In this document: piece by piece, positions 36,353-46,795 of the stretch | Position numbering within the stretch: the stretch's first letter is position 1 | How the letters are laid out: each line of letters begins with the position of its first letter | Assembly: GCF_029784165.1 (NCBI RefSeq) | Contig: NC_073694.1 | Location: 32,035,506-32,099,505, forward strand | Length of the DNA: 64,000 nucleotides | Source: Wyeomyia smithii | Taxonomy: Eukaryota; Arthropoda; Insecta; Diptera; Culicidae | Direction: 5' to 3' | The notes under the pieces: model-generated | Seen by the model: only the letters and a program-made list of their open reading frames with translations | Told to the model about the DNA's origin: nothing | Database searches by the model: none | Position numbers and translations under genes: made by a program

Positions 36353-38385
36353 TTGATCGCCCGTGTGTTGCCCGCGATTGAGCAGAATCAGCTGAAATTG
36401 CACAAAGAACCGTCAAAATGGTGCTTAGGAGTAGCAAGCCATTTTCAGTGTACAATTCCTGGTGATCTTTCTTTTCACTGATCAATAACGTAGCTGGCCA
36501 CGCCCAATGCAGATCAATCGAGGAAGGGATATCGGGAATGTTAGTTTAATACTTGTTGCTACTAGAGACCGAGGAATCCTCTGCATCATCCACAAGTATC
36601 AAAGGAAGGAATTAGTGTTAGTGGAAAGGAATTGATCTGGATCCATCGAGGTTGATGGTGCGATCTTTCCTACACAAATTCGCGCACGATATGGTTACTT
36701 CTCGGTCTCTGGGCAACCGGCCACCAGGAGACGATATAAATAGAACCACGCCACGATCGCTGCATCGGCATACAGGAGAATTGAAGTTTCTAGTTATCTT
36801 CGGCAACCTACCAATCGTTAACAGTTTGTATCACACTAAACTTCGCGTTTCATCCTGTGAGCTTTTTAAATTTACCTTGAAACGAATGGATTTCGTAAAA
36901 CGCAACAACCGCACGCCAAACGCAAACTACTGGTACCAGTGAAAAATATCATACCGCGTTGTTTCGTGACATGATGGATAAGCGCTCAAAAAACCGACAA
37001 AGCGCGTAAGGGGGAAAAGTCTCTGACCAAAGAGCCAATACGAGGCACACCCGAGCGTTGTACGATGTAAGATCATTGATGCGTGGTTATTGGACTTCGA
37101 AACCGATGTATGAGGATAGTCACACTGAGCGCGGTCAAAATACCGCGCGCAAATCCTAATGTAAAACTAGGTTACTCATGCACCATTCTTGTCTTGAGTA
37201 ATAATGCGGTTCGGGGAAGAAAACCGACCAGGGTTACCGGCTAAGAATATTTGCCTAAAAACGTGGACTTCACGGAAAATTTTATATAAGCTATAATACC
37301 TACTGAGTATAAAAACTGGCAGAGTTGCATGCCTTCAAAGCAAGAAAACTTAGAAAAATGCCAATATGCATATCAAACAAAACAGAGTTAGAAGTTCATT
37401 TACAAAATGCCAAAACAATCGCTATCAACATTCAGTCGCATGGTATGATGTTATACCGACCAACGAGATTTTCAAAATAGATTTAAAAAATGTTGTTCAG
37501 GTTTTGCACCATTCGTCCAAAAGCTAGTTAAATCATAAAATTGGAGCGTACCATCGAATAGAATACACGTAAAGACTTGGAATGGATCAGATAGCTTGAA
37601 TTTGAGCTTGATCTACTGAGCTTGAGCTACTGATCAGAATCAGTCGCAATTGTACATCAGATAATAATTTTTTCGCGCCTGCATGCTAATCAAAACTGAC
37701 ACCTGGCGGTCAAATAAAGGAAGCAAATGTTAGATCAATGCTAGTTACTACTAGTTACTACAAGTTTATAAAAAGGCAAATATGGATACGAAACAAAGTA
37801 GAGTTCTAAGTTTATTAGCAAAATACCAAACTGATCACAAATGAAATGCGGTTATCATGGACGGCGTTTGTATGTTTCCAACTTAACTATTCAAAAAAGT
37901 GTATATGTACAAATATTATTTGACCGAACTAAGCAAAGCTTTTTGACAAAATGTTAAACTAATAACGATTAGTTGGTGTGGTCAGTGTGGACTCATGTTG
38001 GCCCGACTCACACGAATTGAACATAATCATCCAAGAGTACACTATTAGTTCAAAAGCTACGAAATCATAAATTGAATTTTAGTTTCAGGTTCATGAAAAA
38101 TTAAAATAATAATAATGAGCAATCCTATTGCGCACGCATGCCGAGCAAATTGTTGAAAACACGGCAACACTTCGCATCGACTTCATCATGTTTCGACACA
38201 CACACACAAGCAAACTTCAATCCAAGCAACCATCATCTCTCTTCACGCCTCACACGCAGCCAACACAAATGTACACGAATGCACTAATCACCACGCAGCA
38301 CAAAAGGCAGAAAAAAACAAATTCTCTCTCGCTATGCTGTTCAAATCGAATGGAAGAAAAGTTGTGTGCTTTAACATAGGTAGTC

Positions 38386-38533
38386 AGGCCTGAAACACGT
38401 CGAACGCCAAAGCGAGCGATCGGGCGAGACTCCCGCCGCAGCTCAATAAACAGCCGTAAGTAGATCTGTTCACCAACCTACGGCAAGAATCCTACCGGAC
38501 CGCCCGCGCCGGCGTCCAGCATGTTTCAGGCCT
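38386..38533. mobile_element. Small GC-rich MITE-like element (AGGCCTGAAACA ends)
   Basis: The left end aggcctgaaacacg and the right end in reverse aggcctgaaacatg are inverted. The 148-bp interior is markedly GC-rich (cgagcgatcgggcgag). A related fragment (ctcgcccgatcgctcg ... gcagaggcctgag) lies at 43605-43655. No target duplication found. Confidence 0.6.
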
Positions 38534-38960
38534 CACAGTTTCACTGTAAATGTAAAATATTATCAACACCAATACTTAGCTTCTGATTCCTGTCTCTCCA
38601 GTTGCATTTTACGAGCCAGCTGAAGCAAAAAGGTTTACTCTTTGCTGCGTGCAAAGCTCAATGGGGGATAAAAAGAAATAAACAAACACAATCCTATAAT
38701 CGATGTCAGGAGAGGACGTATGATAGAGCCCATTTCTTCTCAATTTACGGCTTCCACTTCCCTCTCAATTCACTAACACTACCGTTCACTTGGTAGAAAT
38801 GAAAGCGTACACAAATGGCGAGCGAACTATATCTTCTGTGCCAATTTATACTGCATAATCAATTCCATTTTTGATCTTCTAATTTTCACTCCACTATAAT
38901 TAATGCAATTTATGTTGATTAAAACATATACAAAAATTCAACAAAAAAGGTTATCACCTT

Positions 38961-39341
38961 TCAATATTTCAGAGGCTTCTGTTGTCTGTGGGATTCGACA
39001 ACTTGTAGCAAATAATTCTGTTGATCGGGATCTTTTGTTATTTTGTTGTTGTAGTCGCTGACAAGCTTCACGGCCCTTTCTGCAAAATCATTCACTACTG
39101 CAATTGCCTTCACGCGTTCTTGTGCTTCCAGATATTGTTTATTTGATTGCCATTTTTCAGGTTTTTCTTTAAGAAAGTCCGTGGAGATTTTCATGATTTC
39201 GAAAAATCGTTTCGTTGCCTTTGTTACAAAGTTAGAAAGTGTAGAGTTTTTCTGAATGTTATCAGCCTTTACTAAGACTTTAGCATTCTCAAGCTGTTTT
39301 GCCTTCTTAAGTTTTTTTTTGCTTCTGTTTACCTTTTTTCG
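38961..39341 (-). pseudogene. C-terminal fragment of a putative element-encoded protein
   Basis: A 126-codon frame follows an in-frame stop at 39342-39344. It starts Lys-rich (RKKVNRSKKKLKKAK) and ends at a natural-looking stop with a dense conserved-looking block: AVVNDFAERAVKL, then a TKDPDQQ stretch and YLLQVVESHR. I have an unverified impression that a VNDxAERxVxL...TKDxxQ block occurs in uncharacterised transposon-linked proteins of invertebrates. Its place just inside the right inverted repeat suggests it is the tail of the element's own transposase or accessory protein. The N-terminal part is not recognisable between 36064 and 38960. Confidence 0.5.
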
Positions 39342-39391
39342 CTACTAGAACAGACGAATGTCTTCTTCTTCCTCACCTGTGTATACCTCAT

Positions 39392-40229
39392 TGGTTCGTA
39401 GTGACCTGCTGGCCATGTATCTGCGCAAATTGTAGCTATGTATCTACCAAACTCCTTTCTGAAAGACTCCAGGGTATGATCTATTGAATTGGCACCAGAA
39501 CCCAAGTTGTCACACGAGGTGGGTGTTTAGAAAGTTTACTTCCCTCTTTTAGGGGGAGTAATCAATCTACATTAAAACTAAATAATTAATATTTTAAGCA
39601 AGCTCTCCGATAATGAAGATAACGTGAGCAAAATATCATACCTTCAAGCTTAATCCCACACGAAAATGTTTTTCACTACGTAGGGGTGTTTAGAAAGCTG
39701 ATTTATCACTTTTAGGGGTATGAATCACACAACGAATACTATCAAAATATAGGGATTGATATTCTAGGCATTTTCTCCGAAGATACTATGAGCAAAAAAT
39801 CACGCTTTCAAGCCTAATTCTACGCGAAACTGTTTCTCATCACGTTGTTGAGTTTGCAACAGCAGCATGCTGCAGCAGTGTTGCTGGAAAAATTCAATGT
39901 TGAGCCGTTCGTCAGACATTCGATCAGTTTAAGGTGAATAACTTTTTCTACAAATTTTGTAGCGCCTTACAGTCTTCAGAAGAATTATTCCCAGGAAAAT
40001 TTCCTACAAATATCATGTATTGGTATATTTTTATGAACCAACTGGAAATTTCTAGAGGATAAGTTTTGAAAAAGTGGATTTTCCCATATAAAATCGTATG
40101 CAAACTTTAAAAATCGGGCGCAAATCAGGGGTTCCACCGATCGATCTGAAAAGTTACACAGTTGTTACAGGACCCATAAGGAACACGAAAAGTGCATTGG
40201 AGCTAATACTTATTTTTTGTCCCACCCTA
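39392..40229 (-). repeat. Right long terminal inverted repeat
   Basis: Reverse of 35238-36063. It holds about 40 bp near 39470-39515 that are replaced by a shorter unrelated stretch in the left arm. Confidence 0.88.
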
Positions 40230-40299
40230 ATGTTCACGCAAGCCATTCCGTTACGAAGGGTATGTGTATCGCAGTTCTAGCGATGTGAGAGTGTTGTTT

Positions 40300-40790
40300 T
40301 TTTTGACGTAGAATACGTCTTACGGCAACAATTACAGGGACCCAATTCCAATACAGGGATCCAATTTCAAAACCGAAAACATCGAGAGCGTCACAAAAAT
40401 TGTCTAATTTCAAACGTTTTAAACCCAGTCAGCTTCCAACCGATTTCTGTCACTTTTGCAGCAATCGATTGGAAAATCATTTAAGCACCCGTCCAAATGC
40501 AGAAAATTGTAATCTGATTGATCAAACTTTTGTAATATTGAAAATTGTTGAACATTGCCGAAACACAAATGTCAACTTTCGATTAGTCGCTTGCTGCCTT
40601 TCCCTAAAAAAGACGACAGAATGGAGTACCTAGTTAGCCGGGAATGCACTCTTCGGGCTATATAAGAGACTGTTTCTCCTCAAGCAAATCAGTTAACTAG
40701 CAGCAGACAGCAGCAGCGGACGTCAATACCGATGGCAGTAGGCGAAGTGGATCAGCAGCGGGCAACAGCGGCAGTGGTAGTGGTTAGCTG
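40300..40790 (+). repeat. Promoter-like dispersed repeat, copy a
   Basis: It begins near gacgtagaatacgtc and includes cagcaatcgattggaaaatc and a degenerate CCAAT-region (cgattagtcgctt). It then has a good TATA box (tatataagag, 40659-40668) followed by tttctcctcaag. The same ordered blocks recur at 45630-46110 (reverse), 53195-54150 and 54300-54570. The order resembles a polymerase II promoter. Confidence 0.55.
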
Positions 40791-40937
40791 CAGTTCCTAC
40801 CTCTTTCAGTTCGGCTTCTTTTCGATCTGAGTTGGACCCCACCAGCGGTAATCTAATTCAGATATCGTTGGGTGGATACAACCCGAAACTGAAAGAGACT
40901 CGCACCGCCAGGTGGTTTGAGAAGCCAGCGTATGTAT

Positions 40938-41180
40938 ATATAGGGTGTGCGCACATAACGTGTGTGAATATCTGTAGCGTGTGGTTCTAGCTATATAAGG
41001 TGTGTGGCTTGCTATATAGCGTGCGTGGCTAGCTGTATAGCGTGTGTGTATGTTTATATCGTGTGTGGCTTGCTAAATAGCGGGCGTGATTTGTTATATA
41101 GCGTGTGCATGTCTAGCGTGTCTGTGCATGTTTATAGCATGTGTGGCTTGCTTAATAGCGTGTGTGGCTAGCAGTATAGC
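40938..41180 (+). repeat. Degenerate ~20-bp minisatellite (tatagcgtgtgtggcttgc)
   Basis: About ten to twelve imperfect repeats of tatagcgtgtgtggctagc-like units, each with a TATA-like word. Confidence 0.8.
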
Positions 41181-42332
41181 GATTGAAATTTTCATGTATA
41201 ATTGCTATTAAATCACCTCATGTAGAATTTGACTATCACTGAAAATCATTCAAAACTGAATGAAAAATTTGTTCAGTTATTCAGTTGTCAATAAATGGCA
41301 TTGACAAACACAACTAACCTCAAAGTTTGTCTAAAGAATTTCTGAGCTAGTGAGCTAGAATCACATAATTTTTCGCACAAGTCTTACTATTTGCAGCAAT
41401 CAGTTGTAAAATTATCTACGCTATCGTAAAATGCAGAAAATTGTTATTTGAACTGTTATATCATAGATGGGGAATGCACTATTTGCCCTTGTCTATAGCC
41501 TCTTCGTAGCCACTGCCTAAATTAGGATATCTTAGTGCAACTCGATACAAAAGACAGCCTCAAAACAATTCAATTTCATTCTTGTTTTGGACACGGCAGC
41601 AAGTGAAACCGCGGTGCCAGCTACAGAGGTAAACGTCATCTGGAGCAAAGAGACTAATAAATTAATTAACCCCAATTGAGTGTATTCCCAAACCTATGCC
41701 AAGAAAGACATTGACACAAGACAGGCTGTCGTATTCTACGTTACCTCTGCGGTCGTGTCTTATAAACAACCTCTTCAACTATTTAAAAAGCATATTAATG
41801 TTCTGAGAAAGCAAATGGATTCGGGTTGGTGGTAATGAGGAGCCTGGGAACGAGCCTGAAACCGATTCGAGCTCACGACCATCTGTTTATCAAAGCGGAC
41901 TCTGTAACCTTGCGGCTACCAGCTCCCCCTGCCATTTTCAAACACGAGTCTTGATACAAAAAAAAATCACAGGAGGGTTGTGTGCAAAGCCACGACCGCA
42001 AGGTTGAAGTACAATACTTTTACAAGAGAGTTAACCTGGCTGCTTGCGTGTCAGTCGTTTTTCCTAGTAAATAAATGTTCGTTTTTCCTAGTAAATAAAT
42101 GTTGCTCATTGGCAGTATTGAAAATTCTGTGCAAATGAAGTTGAAGTACTACTCAATTTCAGTTTGCACATATAAATACGACCTCAATGAATAGGAAAAG
42201 TACAAACTCTCTGCGGCGCAAACAAGTTTCAACAAACAGAGTATATGTACATGTGAATTCAAATTAAGATAATTAACTTTTGGTTAAAGCTCAGAACGAG
42301 AAAATATTAAATTTTCAATTCATTTGTTTGGC
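41181..42332. other. No intact gene; possible histone H4-like relic near 41690-41760
   Basis: A partial copy of the promoter-like repeat lies at 41395-41470. Bases 41690-41760 (ccaagaaagacattgac...) loosely resemble the H4 C-terminal coding region (AKRKTVTAMDVVYALKRQ) but with many changes and frameshifts. This is a weak match made by eye. Confidence 0.2.
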
Positions 42333-42348
42333 TGTCCTAAAAAGGACA
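42333..42348 (-). promoter_or_regulatory. Histone-type 3' stem-loop candidate 1
   Basis: On the minus strand: TGTCCT-TTTT-AGGACA, a 6-bp perfect stem with a 4-nt T loop. This is the geometry of the metazoan replication-dependent histone mRNA 3' stem-loop (consensus GGYYCTTTTCAGRRCC). Confidence 0.45.
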
Positions 42349-42560
42349 GTTTGTTGTTGAAAAAAAAATTGGATATGACGCTGATTGCATCTTTGTGTTA
42401 CGCCGATAGCGGGAGTTAGGGTGAACTTGCGTATGACGAAGGCATCGTATTGCCTGTTTTATTGAATGGGAAAAAGAGGAATATTGTAAAATTTTGTAAA
42501 CATTCAATTTAAACAATATTATCAAATCGTAGTCAGGCACTCTGACAACAAAGTTAAAGG
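42349..42560 (-). pseudogene. Decayed histone H3-like relic (tentative)
   Basis: Just before the stem-loop on the minus strand, words such as acgatgccttcgtc and caaagatgcaatcagcg loosely resemble the end of H3 coding sequence ([21 protein letters not shown]). The reading frame is destroyed. By-eye similarity only. Confidence 0.25.
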
Positions 42561-43464
42561 CTGTTTTCACACTGAAAATCAGTCAGCCAGCAGAAGTTTT
42601 GATTGCCAAAATCCAGAATGCTTGTGTAGTTGCCAAAATAAGGCAGGGCTTCACCGGAGGAAGGCCGGTGTTGGCAAGGTGTTCACCGGAGGAAGGCCGA
42701 AACCCTCAACTGGCAAGGATGCTCCAATAGCAGGAAAATAGTGGTTTCGCATTCAGGAACGCTGTCCATAATTCAGAAATTGGCTAATATGCCATAAGTA
42801 TAAAATCGAGAAAAACGCATTTTAATGTTTTTTGTCGGTACAACATATTTTGACTGTTCATAACAACTTTTTTATTGAGTATATCACCCTTTATATATGC
42901 TGGAACCTTGCCGTTGAGTTGAAACAGAGAAACCTGCAGGAAAATACCATCCGCCACGTATTTTGCGCAGTAGCCGTTTTTTCAATTATAAACGAAAGGT
43001 CAGTTGACAAATCGGTGTGCAATTCGGCTAATATCCATACGATGTGAATTATATCGTGCTCGTTGGTGATGAAAATGGTTTTAGGTCAATGTATAGCTCT
43101 ACTCACGGCTGTACATTAACGTACGGCCGGGCGCTTTTCGCGTTTAGCCTGGCAGAGGCCCAATGCGCACGGCCATCACAATAGGAAGGTGTTTTCACAT
43201 TGAAAATTAGACACGGCTTTACTGGAGTAAGTGTTGGCAAATGCATCTACCGCTAATACCGCCGCTATCGTTTCATGTGGGGAATAATATCAACAACGAA
43301 AAATGACGCACGTCTAAGCACACCACCTGTTTCGCCGTGCCGCTTCCATTTACTTCCTAATAACATCGGCCTCATGGAAGTACCGGCTGCACCTACCGCT
43401 GAGGCTGTTACCATACTGCTACTGGTACCCAAAGCTATTAACTCTTCAAATTAAGTGTTTTATT
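42561..43464. other. Dispersed repeat fragments, no gene
   Basis: Ttttcacactgaaaatcag and the following ttgccaaaataaggcag blocks (42555-42650) are the reverse of 54060-54140. The words recur again at 43180 and 51195. Two ttcaccggaggaaggccg copies sit in tandem at 42651 and 42682. Confidence 0.45.
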
Positions 43465-43480
43465 TGTCCTCAAAAGAACA
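43465..43480 (-). promoter_or_regulatory. Histone-type 3' stem-loop candidate 2
   Basis: On the minus strand: TGTTCT-TTTG-AGGACA, a 6-bp stem with one G:T pair and a 4-nt loop, followed by aataaa. It has the same geometry as the candidate at 42333. Confidence 0.45.
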
Positions 43481-43670
43481 ATTGTTCAATACCATATCGG
43501 ATATAATGCAATCGCATCTGTGTAATATTACCGACAGTAATATTCTTCTGAACAAACTGATCCAACTTTTCCATTAAAGGAAGTGCCGGCTGATGTACGG
43601 CAAAAATCTCGCCCGATCGCTCGCGTTGGCGTTCAGCCTGGCAGAGGCCTGAGACGTGGTGACCAACCAC
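43481..43670 (-). pseudogene. Decayed relic upstream of stem-loop 2, histone-like (tentative)
   Basis: The minus frame (YIRYGIEQ near its end, preceded by cacagatgcgattgcattatatccg) parallels the relic at 42349-42560. Bases 43600-43650 resemble the H2A word for KSRSNRAG in the opposite orientation, so the assignment is conflicting and weak. Confidence 0.2.
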
Positions 43671-43757
43671 AGGGCAAGTGATTTGTTTAATTTGAAGGCA
43701 GCCACAGGCGCAACCCGCTGCTATCCTCTGTTACTGCTGAGTGCTGAGTGCTGATAT

Positions 43758-44032
43758 GGCATCGTACACAAATTACGTAACGCTAAAAACCCAGATTTCA
43801 GACTCCCTCCCCCCTCTATGTAACGATAAGTAACGTTCGATACGACACCCCCCCCTTAAATGACGTGACGCTGGACAACCTGCCCCCCCCCACCGAATTT
43901 GCAATTTCAAGCAAACATCACAGTTACGTAACGGTATCAACTACCCCTCCCCCTCCCCCCTATGTAACAATATGTAACGCAGGCTCAACCCCCCTCCCCC
44001 CTTCATGCGTTACTCAATTTGTGTACGACGCC
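43758..44032. mobile_element. MITE, GGCATCGTAC/GGCGTCGTAC ends (relative of the satellite MITE)
   Basis: The 275-bp element has inverted ends ggcatcgtacacaaatta and ggcgtcgtacacaaattg, flanked by TAT on both sides (43755-43757 and 44033-44035). Internal blocks (gcaaacatcac, ttacgtaac, cctccccc) match the five copies in 1-11329. The clean 3-bp duplication here supports the same for the satellite copies. Confidence 0.85.
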
Positions 44033-44035
44033 TAT

Positions 44036-44528
44036 CTGCTGCTACTGCTATCAACGTTGTGGACGGTCCATCCAGCTTACTATCCGACTGATTAATGTAG
44101 CTAGTTTTCTCAGAAACACTCTTTTATAGCCGAAGGGTGCTACGAAATAGGCCACGGCTTTCTTTTTAGTTGTACCATTTTCTAATGTTCTTCAGACGAA
44201 TTATTCCACAATTCGCATCTGATTTTTGTATCCAGCGAATAAACACCGATGGTGCTCTCACACACGCAACGATTTAACCCCTAACCGTATTGCGGCTAGT
44301 AACATCAAGCGATTTCGTTTGCTCGTTGTTGCGTGTTGCATCACGTTGCAACTTGGCAGCTGGGAGACGACGAAATTCTGTTCATGCTGATTGATTGAAT
44401 CGACTTCATATTAGCTGTGCATAGTCGAACTAACGGTTTTTGTGAATGCTTTCTAACAGGGCAGATTGTTATTTAAAGTCGGTTATGCTAATCGCAGCCT
44501 TTGCGCTGCCCCTACAGTGGGGGGGTTA
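44036..44528. other. Non-coding; start of a loose ~115-bp repeat
   Basis: Ctaatcgcagcctttgcgctgccc at about 44488 recurs in variant form at 45480 (gatcgcaacctgtgagctgccc) and 45609 (ggcaatcttcatgctgcccc). The first is separated from the others by the hAT MITE. No gene. Confidence 0.4.
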
Positions 44529-44536
44529 ACTAAATG

Positions 44537-45329
44537 CAGTGGTGGGCACCGCTAACCGAAAATTTAGCGACGCTAATCGCTAAGTCGCTAACCGGAAAAT
44601 TCAGCTCGATAATCGCTAAACGCTAAACGCTAAACCCACATTAGCGGAACTTTCGCTAATCGCTAATCGCTAACTTTTTAATATGTAAATAGTCATAGCG
44701 CTATATTTATTGCTCGTGTTTTGTAAGTATTGGACCACTTTGATCTGTTTTGGTAAAACAAACGAAAACAATTACTTTTTAAAGCTATTTACAGTAAGAG
44801 GTTTACCAAACGGTATTCTTATTTGATTTTGTATAAACAAGAATAACAAAAGTTATTTAGCTTACATTGAAAATAGATACTCTTAAGAAAAGTTTTCATA
44901 AAAATTCAATTATTATCTGAATCGAAAAAGTAGAACCAAAATTTTCATAATTTCAAGCGCATTGCAATTTACCAAAGTTCTTGGTGTGCCGAAAATTCAA
45001 TCTAGACCTTGTGCTTGTTCTTGTACGATAACTGAAACTCCATTCTAGGGTAAAAAACTGACAAAAGTAACTTTCGCAGTAAAGTATGTTCATCTTTCGA
45101 AGCAATTTACGTACGCCATCAGCAATTCACAGTTTTTCTAAATATTTTTATTGTCGCTTCACTACAAAATTTAGCGAATTAGCGATTAGCGTTTCGAAGG
45201 CCAAAATTTTAGCGACGCTAACAGCTTCGCTAACCAGCTTAAAAATTAGCGAAATCGCTAAATCGCTAACTGAATTTTAGCGTCGCTAATTAGCGAATTA
45301 GCGAATTAGCGGAATGGTGCCCACCACTG
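44537..45329. mobile_element. hAT-type MITE, 793 bp, GCTAA-rich ends, 8-bp target duplication
   Basis: Ends cagtggtgggcacc are perfectly inverted. ACTAAATG flanks both sides (44529-44536 and 45330-45337). About 130-160 bp at each end are packed with (ttagcg/cgctaa) words in opposite sense, likely transposase-binding subterminal repeats. The AT-rich middle has no coding capacity. Confidence 0.93.
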
Positions 45330-45440
45330 ACTAAATGAAGTAAAAATTAGACAACTACAACGGAATTTGATTGCATCCTGCACAGAATGTCTGCTTGTGT
45401 TGATGCCAGAAAATTATTAACCTTCAATTATTTGTTTATT

Positions 45441-45456
45441 TGCCTTGAAAAAGGCA
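45441..45456 (-). promoter_or_regulatory. Histone-type 3' stem-loop candidate 3
   Basis: On the minus strand: TGCCTT-TTTC-AAGGCA, a perfect 6-bp stem with the canonical TTTC loop, followed by aataaa. This is the best of the three candidates. Confidence 0.5.
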
Positions 45457-45930
45457 TTTTGCGGTTCAAAATCGGTTGCTGATCGCAACCTGTGAGCTGC
45501 CCTAACAGTGGGGGAATTAAGATACACGGACAACATTCAGTGAATTAGACGGGCTCAACAGATCGCGTTGTCAAAAATTATTAACTTTCAAAATTGGATT
45601 TCCTGATGGCAATCTTCATGCTGCCCCAACACGGGGAAAATAAAGGCAGTCTGGCGACACACGCTGGGAAGAACCGCGCTGTTCCTGAGACGTGGTGATC
45701 AACCACAGGGCTAGTGCTACTGCTAAGGAAGGACGACTGCTGTTGTCGCTGTCTAGAACTATTATGAGCGGCTTCGGCTTAAACAGGCTCTTATATAGGC
45801 CAAAAAGCATGTTTTCAATTGCAAGGTATTTGATTCTGTCGACCGTGCTTGGAAAGCAATCATATAACGACCAATCAGAGGTCGAATTTTTCGTTTTGAC
45901 AAGGCTTGACTATTTTCAATAGTACAATAG
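45457..45930 (-). pseudogene. Promoter-like repeat and possible dead histone-type gene (tentative)
   Basis: Read on the minus strand: an inverted CCAAT box (ctctgattggtcg, about 45869-45881), a TATA box (tatata, 45792-45797, in cctatataagagcctg), about 340 nt without a usable long frame, then stem-loop 3. The length from TATA to stem-loop is that of a short histone gene, but I cannot align the coding part with confidence. Confidence 0.3.
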
Positions 45931-46110
45931 TGTGGATAATAAAATTACAATTATCTTCTTTTGGGGAGAATCTTAGAAGATTTTCCAATCTATTGCTGCA
46001 AGAACGAAAGAAATCCATCGAATACTAACCGATTCATTAGCATTTGAAATTGGACATATTTTTACTTTTTAGATTAGGTTTTAGATTTTCATTTCACATC
46101 CCTATGTAGC
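45931..46110 (-). repeat. Upstream part of the promoter-like repeat, copy b
   Basis: Gattttccaatctattgctgcaag, cattagcatttgaaattgg and the block toward gaacttcctgaag are the reverse of 53225-53370. Confidence 0.55.
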
Positions 46111-46139
46111 CGAACTTCCTGAAGAAGTATTCTAGTTTA

Positions 46140-46795
46140 AAACCACCTCATATTAGTAATATCCGAATCGGGACGATGTTCGGAGACCTGAGAACGACCA
46201 CAGAGGCCATTTCTTAGTTCCGAAATGGCGACTTCCGGTTTCTGGAAGAGAACCAAAATTAGCGAAATACTATCGAATATGGGCATTCCCGGAATCGAGA
46301 TGATGTCGAGATGTCGGAAATCAACTGCAGACGTCATTTTCAAATTTGAGACAGGGACTTCCGGTTTCGGAAAATAACTAAAATTGACCAAAAACTACCT
46401 CATATGAGTACTTTCGGAATCCAGACGATGTCCAGAGGTCTGCAAAAGACCTCTGACGCCATTTTGGATCACAAAATGGTGACTTCCGGTATCTGGAAAT
46501 GAACTAAAATTGACCGAATACCATCCATTATGAATATTTCCAGAATTGGGATGATGCCCAAAGAGCGAAAATCAACTGCAGACACCAGTTGGAAATCCGA
46601 TGGAGACTTCCGGTCTATGAAAAACAGCCAAATGGATCAAATACCACCTTATATGAGTACTTTCGGAATCCAAATGATGTCCATAAACCCGGAAACAACC
46701 TAGCGGCCATTTTAAATGACAAAGTGGCAACTTCCGGACCCTGGAAAAGATTGAAAAACGACCGAATACCATACATTGTTGCTTTACTGGTTAAT
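46140..46795 (+). repeat. 126-bp satellite, forward array (about five units)
   Basis: Acttccgg recurs at 46231, 46357, 46482, 46605 and 46730 (spacing 123-126 bp). Alternate units differ (gccattt versus tcaactgcag types), giving a ~250-bp dimer. Words such as caaaatggcg and tcggaatc recur. Divergence between units is substantial, so it is old. Confidence 0.88.

Larger units (their letters stand above)
36064..38960. other. Interior of the long-inverted-repeat element, no intact gene
   Basis: It contains a fragment of a dispersed repeat (about 36490-36620), a frame of 96 codons at 36652-36942 (plus) with no recognisable domain, and AT-rich filler. No complete transposase frame exists. Confidence 0.5.
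35238..40229. mobile_element. 4992-bp element with ~830-bp terminal inverted repeats and 8-bp target duplication
   Basis: The ends are tagactgggaca and, in reverse, tagggtgggaca. ATGTTCAC flanks both (35230-35237 and 40230-40237). The inverted arms are 35238-36063 and 39392-40229, matching over almost their full length with a small unequal segment near 36000/39480. Eight-base duplication and TAG.G termini fit the hAT superfamily, but arms this long are unusual for hAT and recall foldback elements. The interior carries a broken protein fragment and smaller repeats, so this copy is non-autonomous. Confidence 0.85.

Noticed and set aside
39220..39341. Extending the 38961-39341 protein fragment upstream as an intact gene
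   Set aside because: An in-frame stop at 39342-39344 and the start of the inverted repeat at 39392 leave no room for an N-terminal domain in this orientation.
43240..43440. Decayed H2A.Z/H2A.V gene
   Set aside because: The matching words (ctaccgctgaggctg) also occur as simple ctaccgct/gctactact repeats in the dispersed family at 53940-54050, so low complexity explains them.
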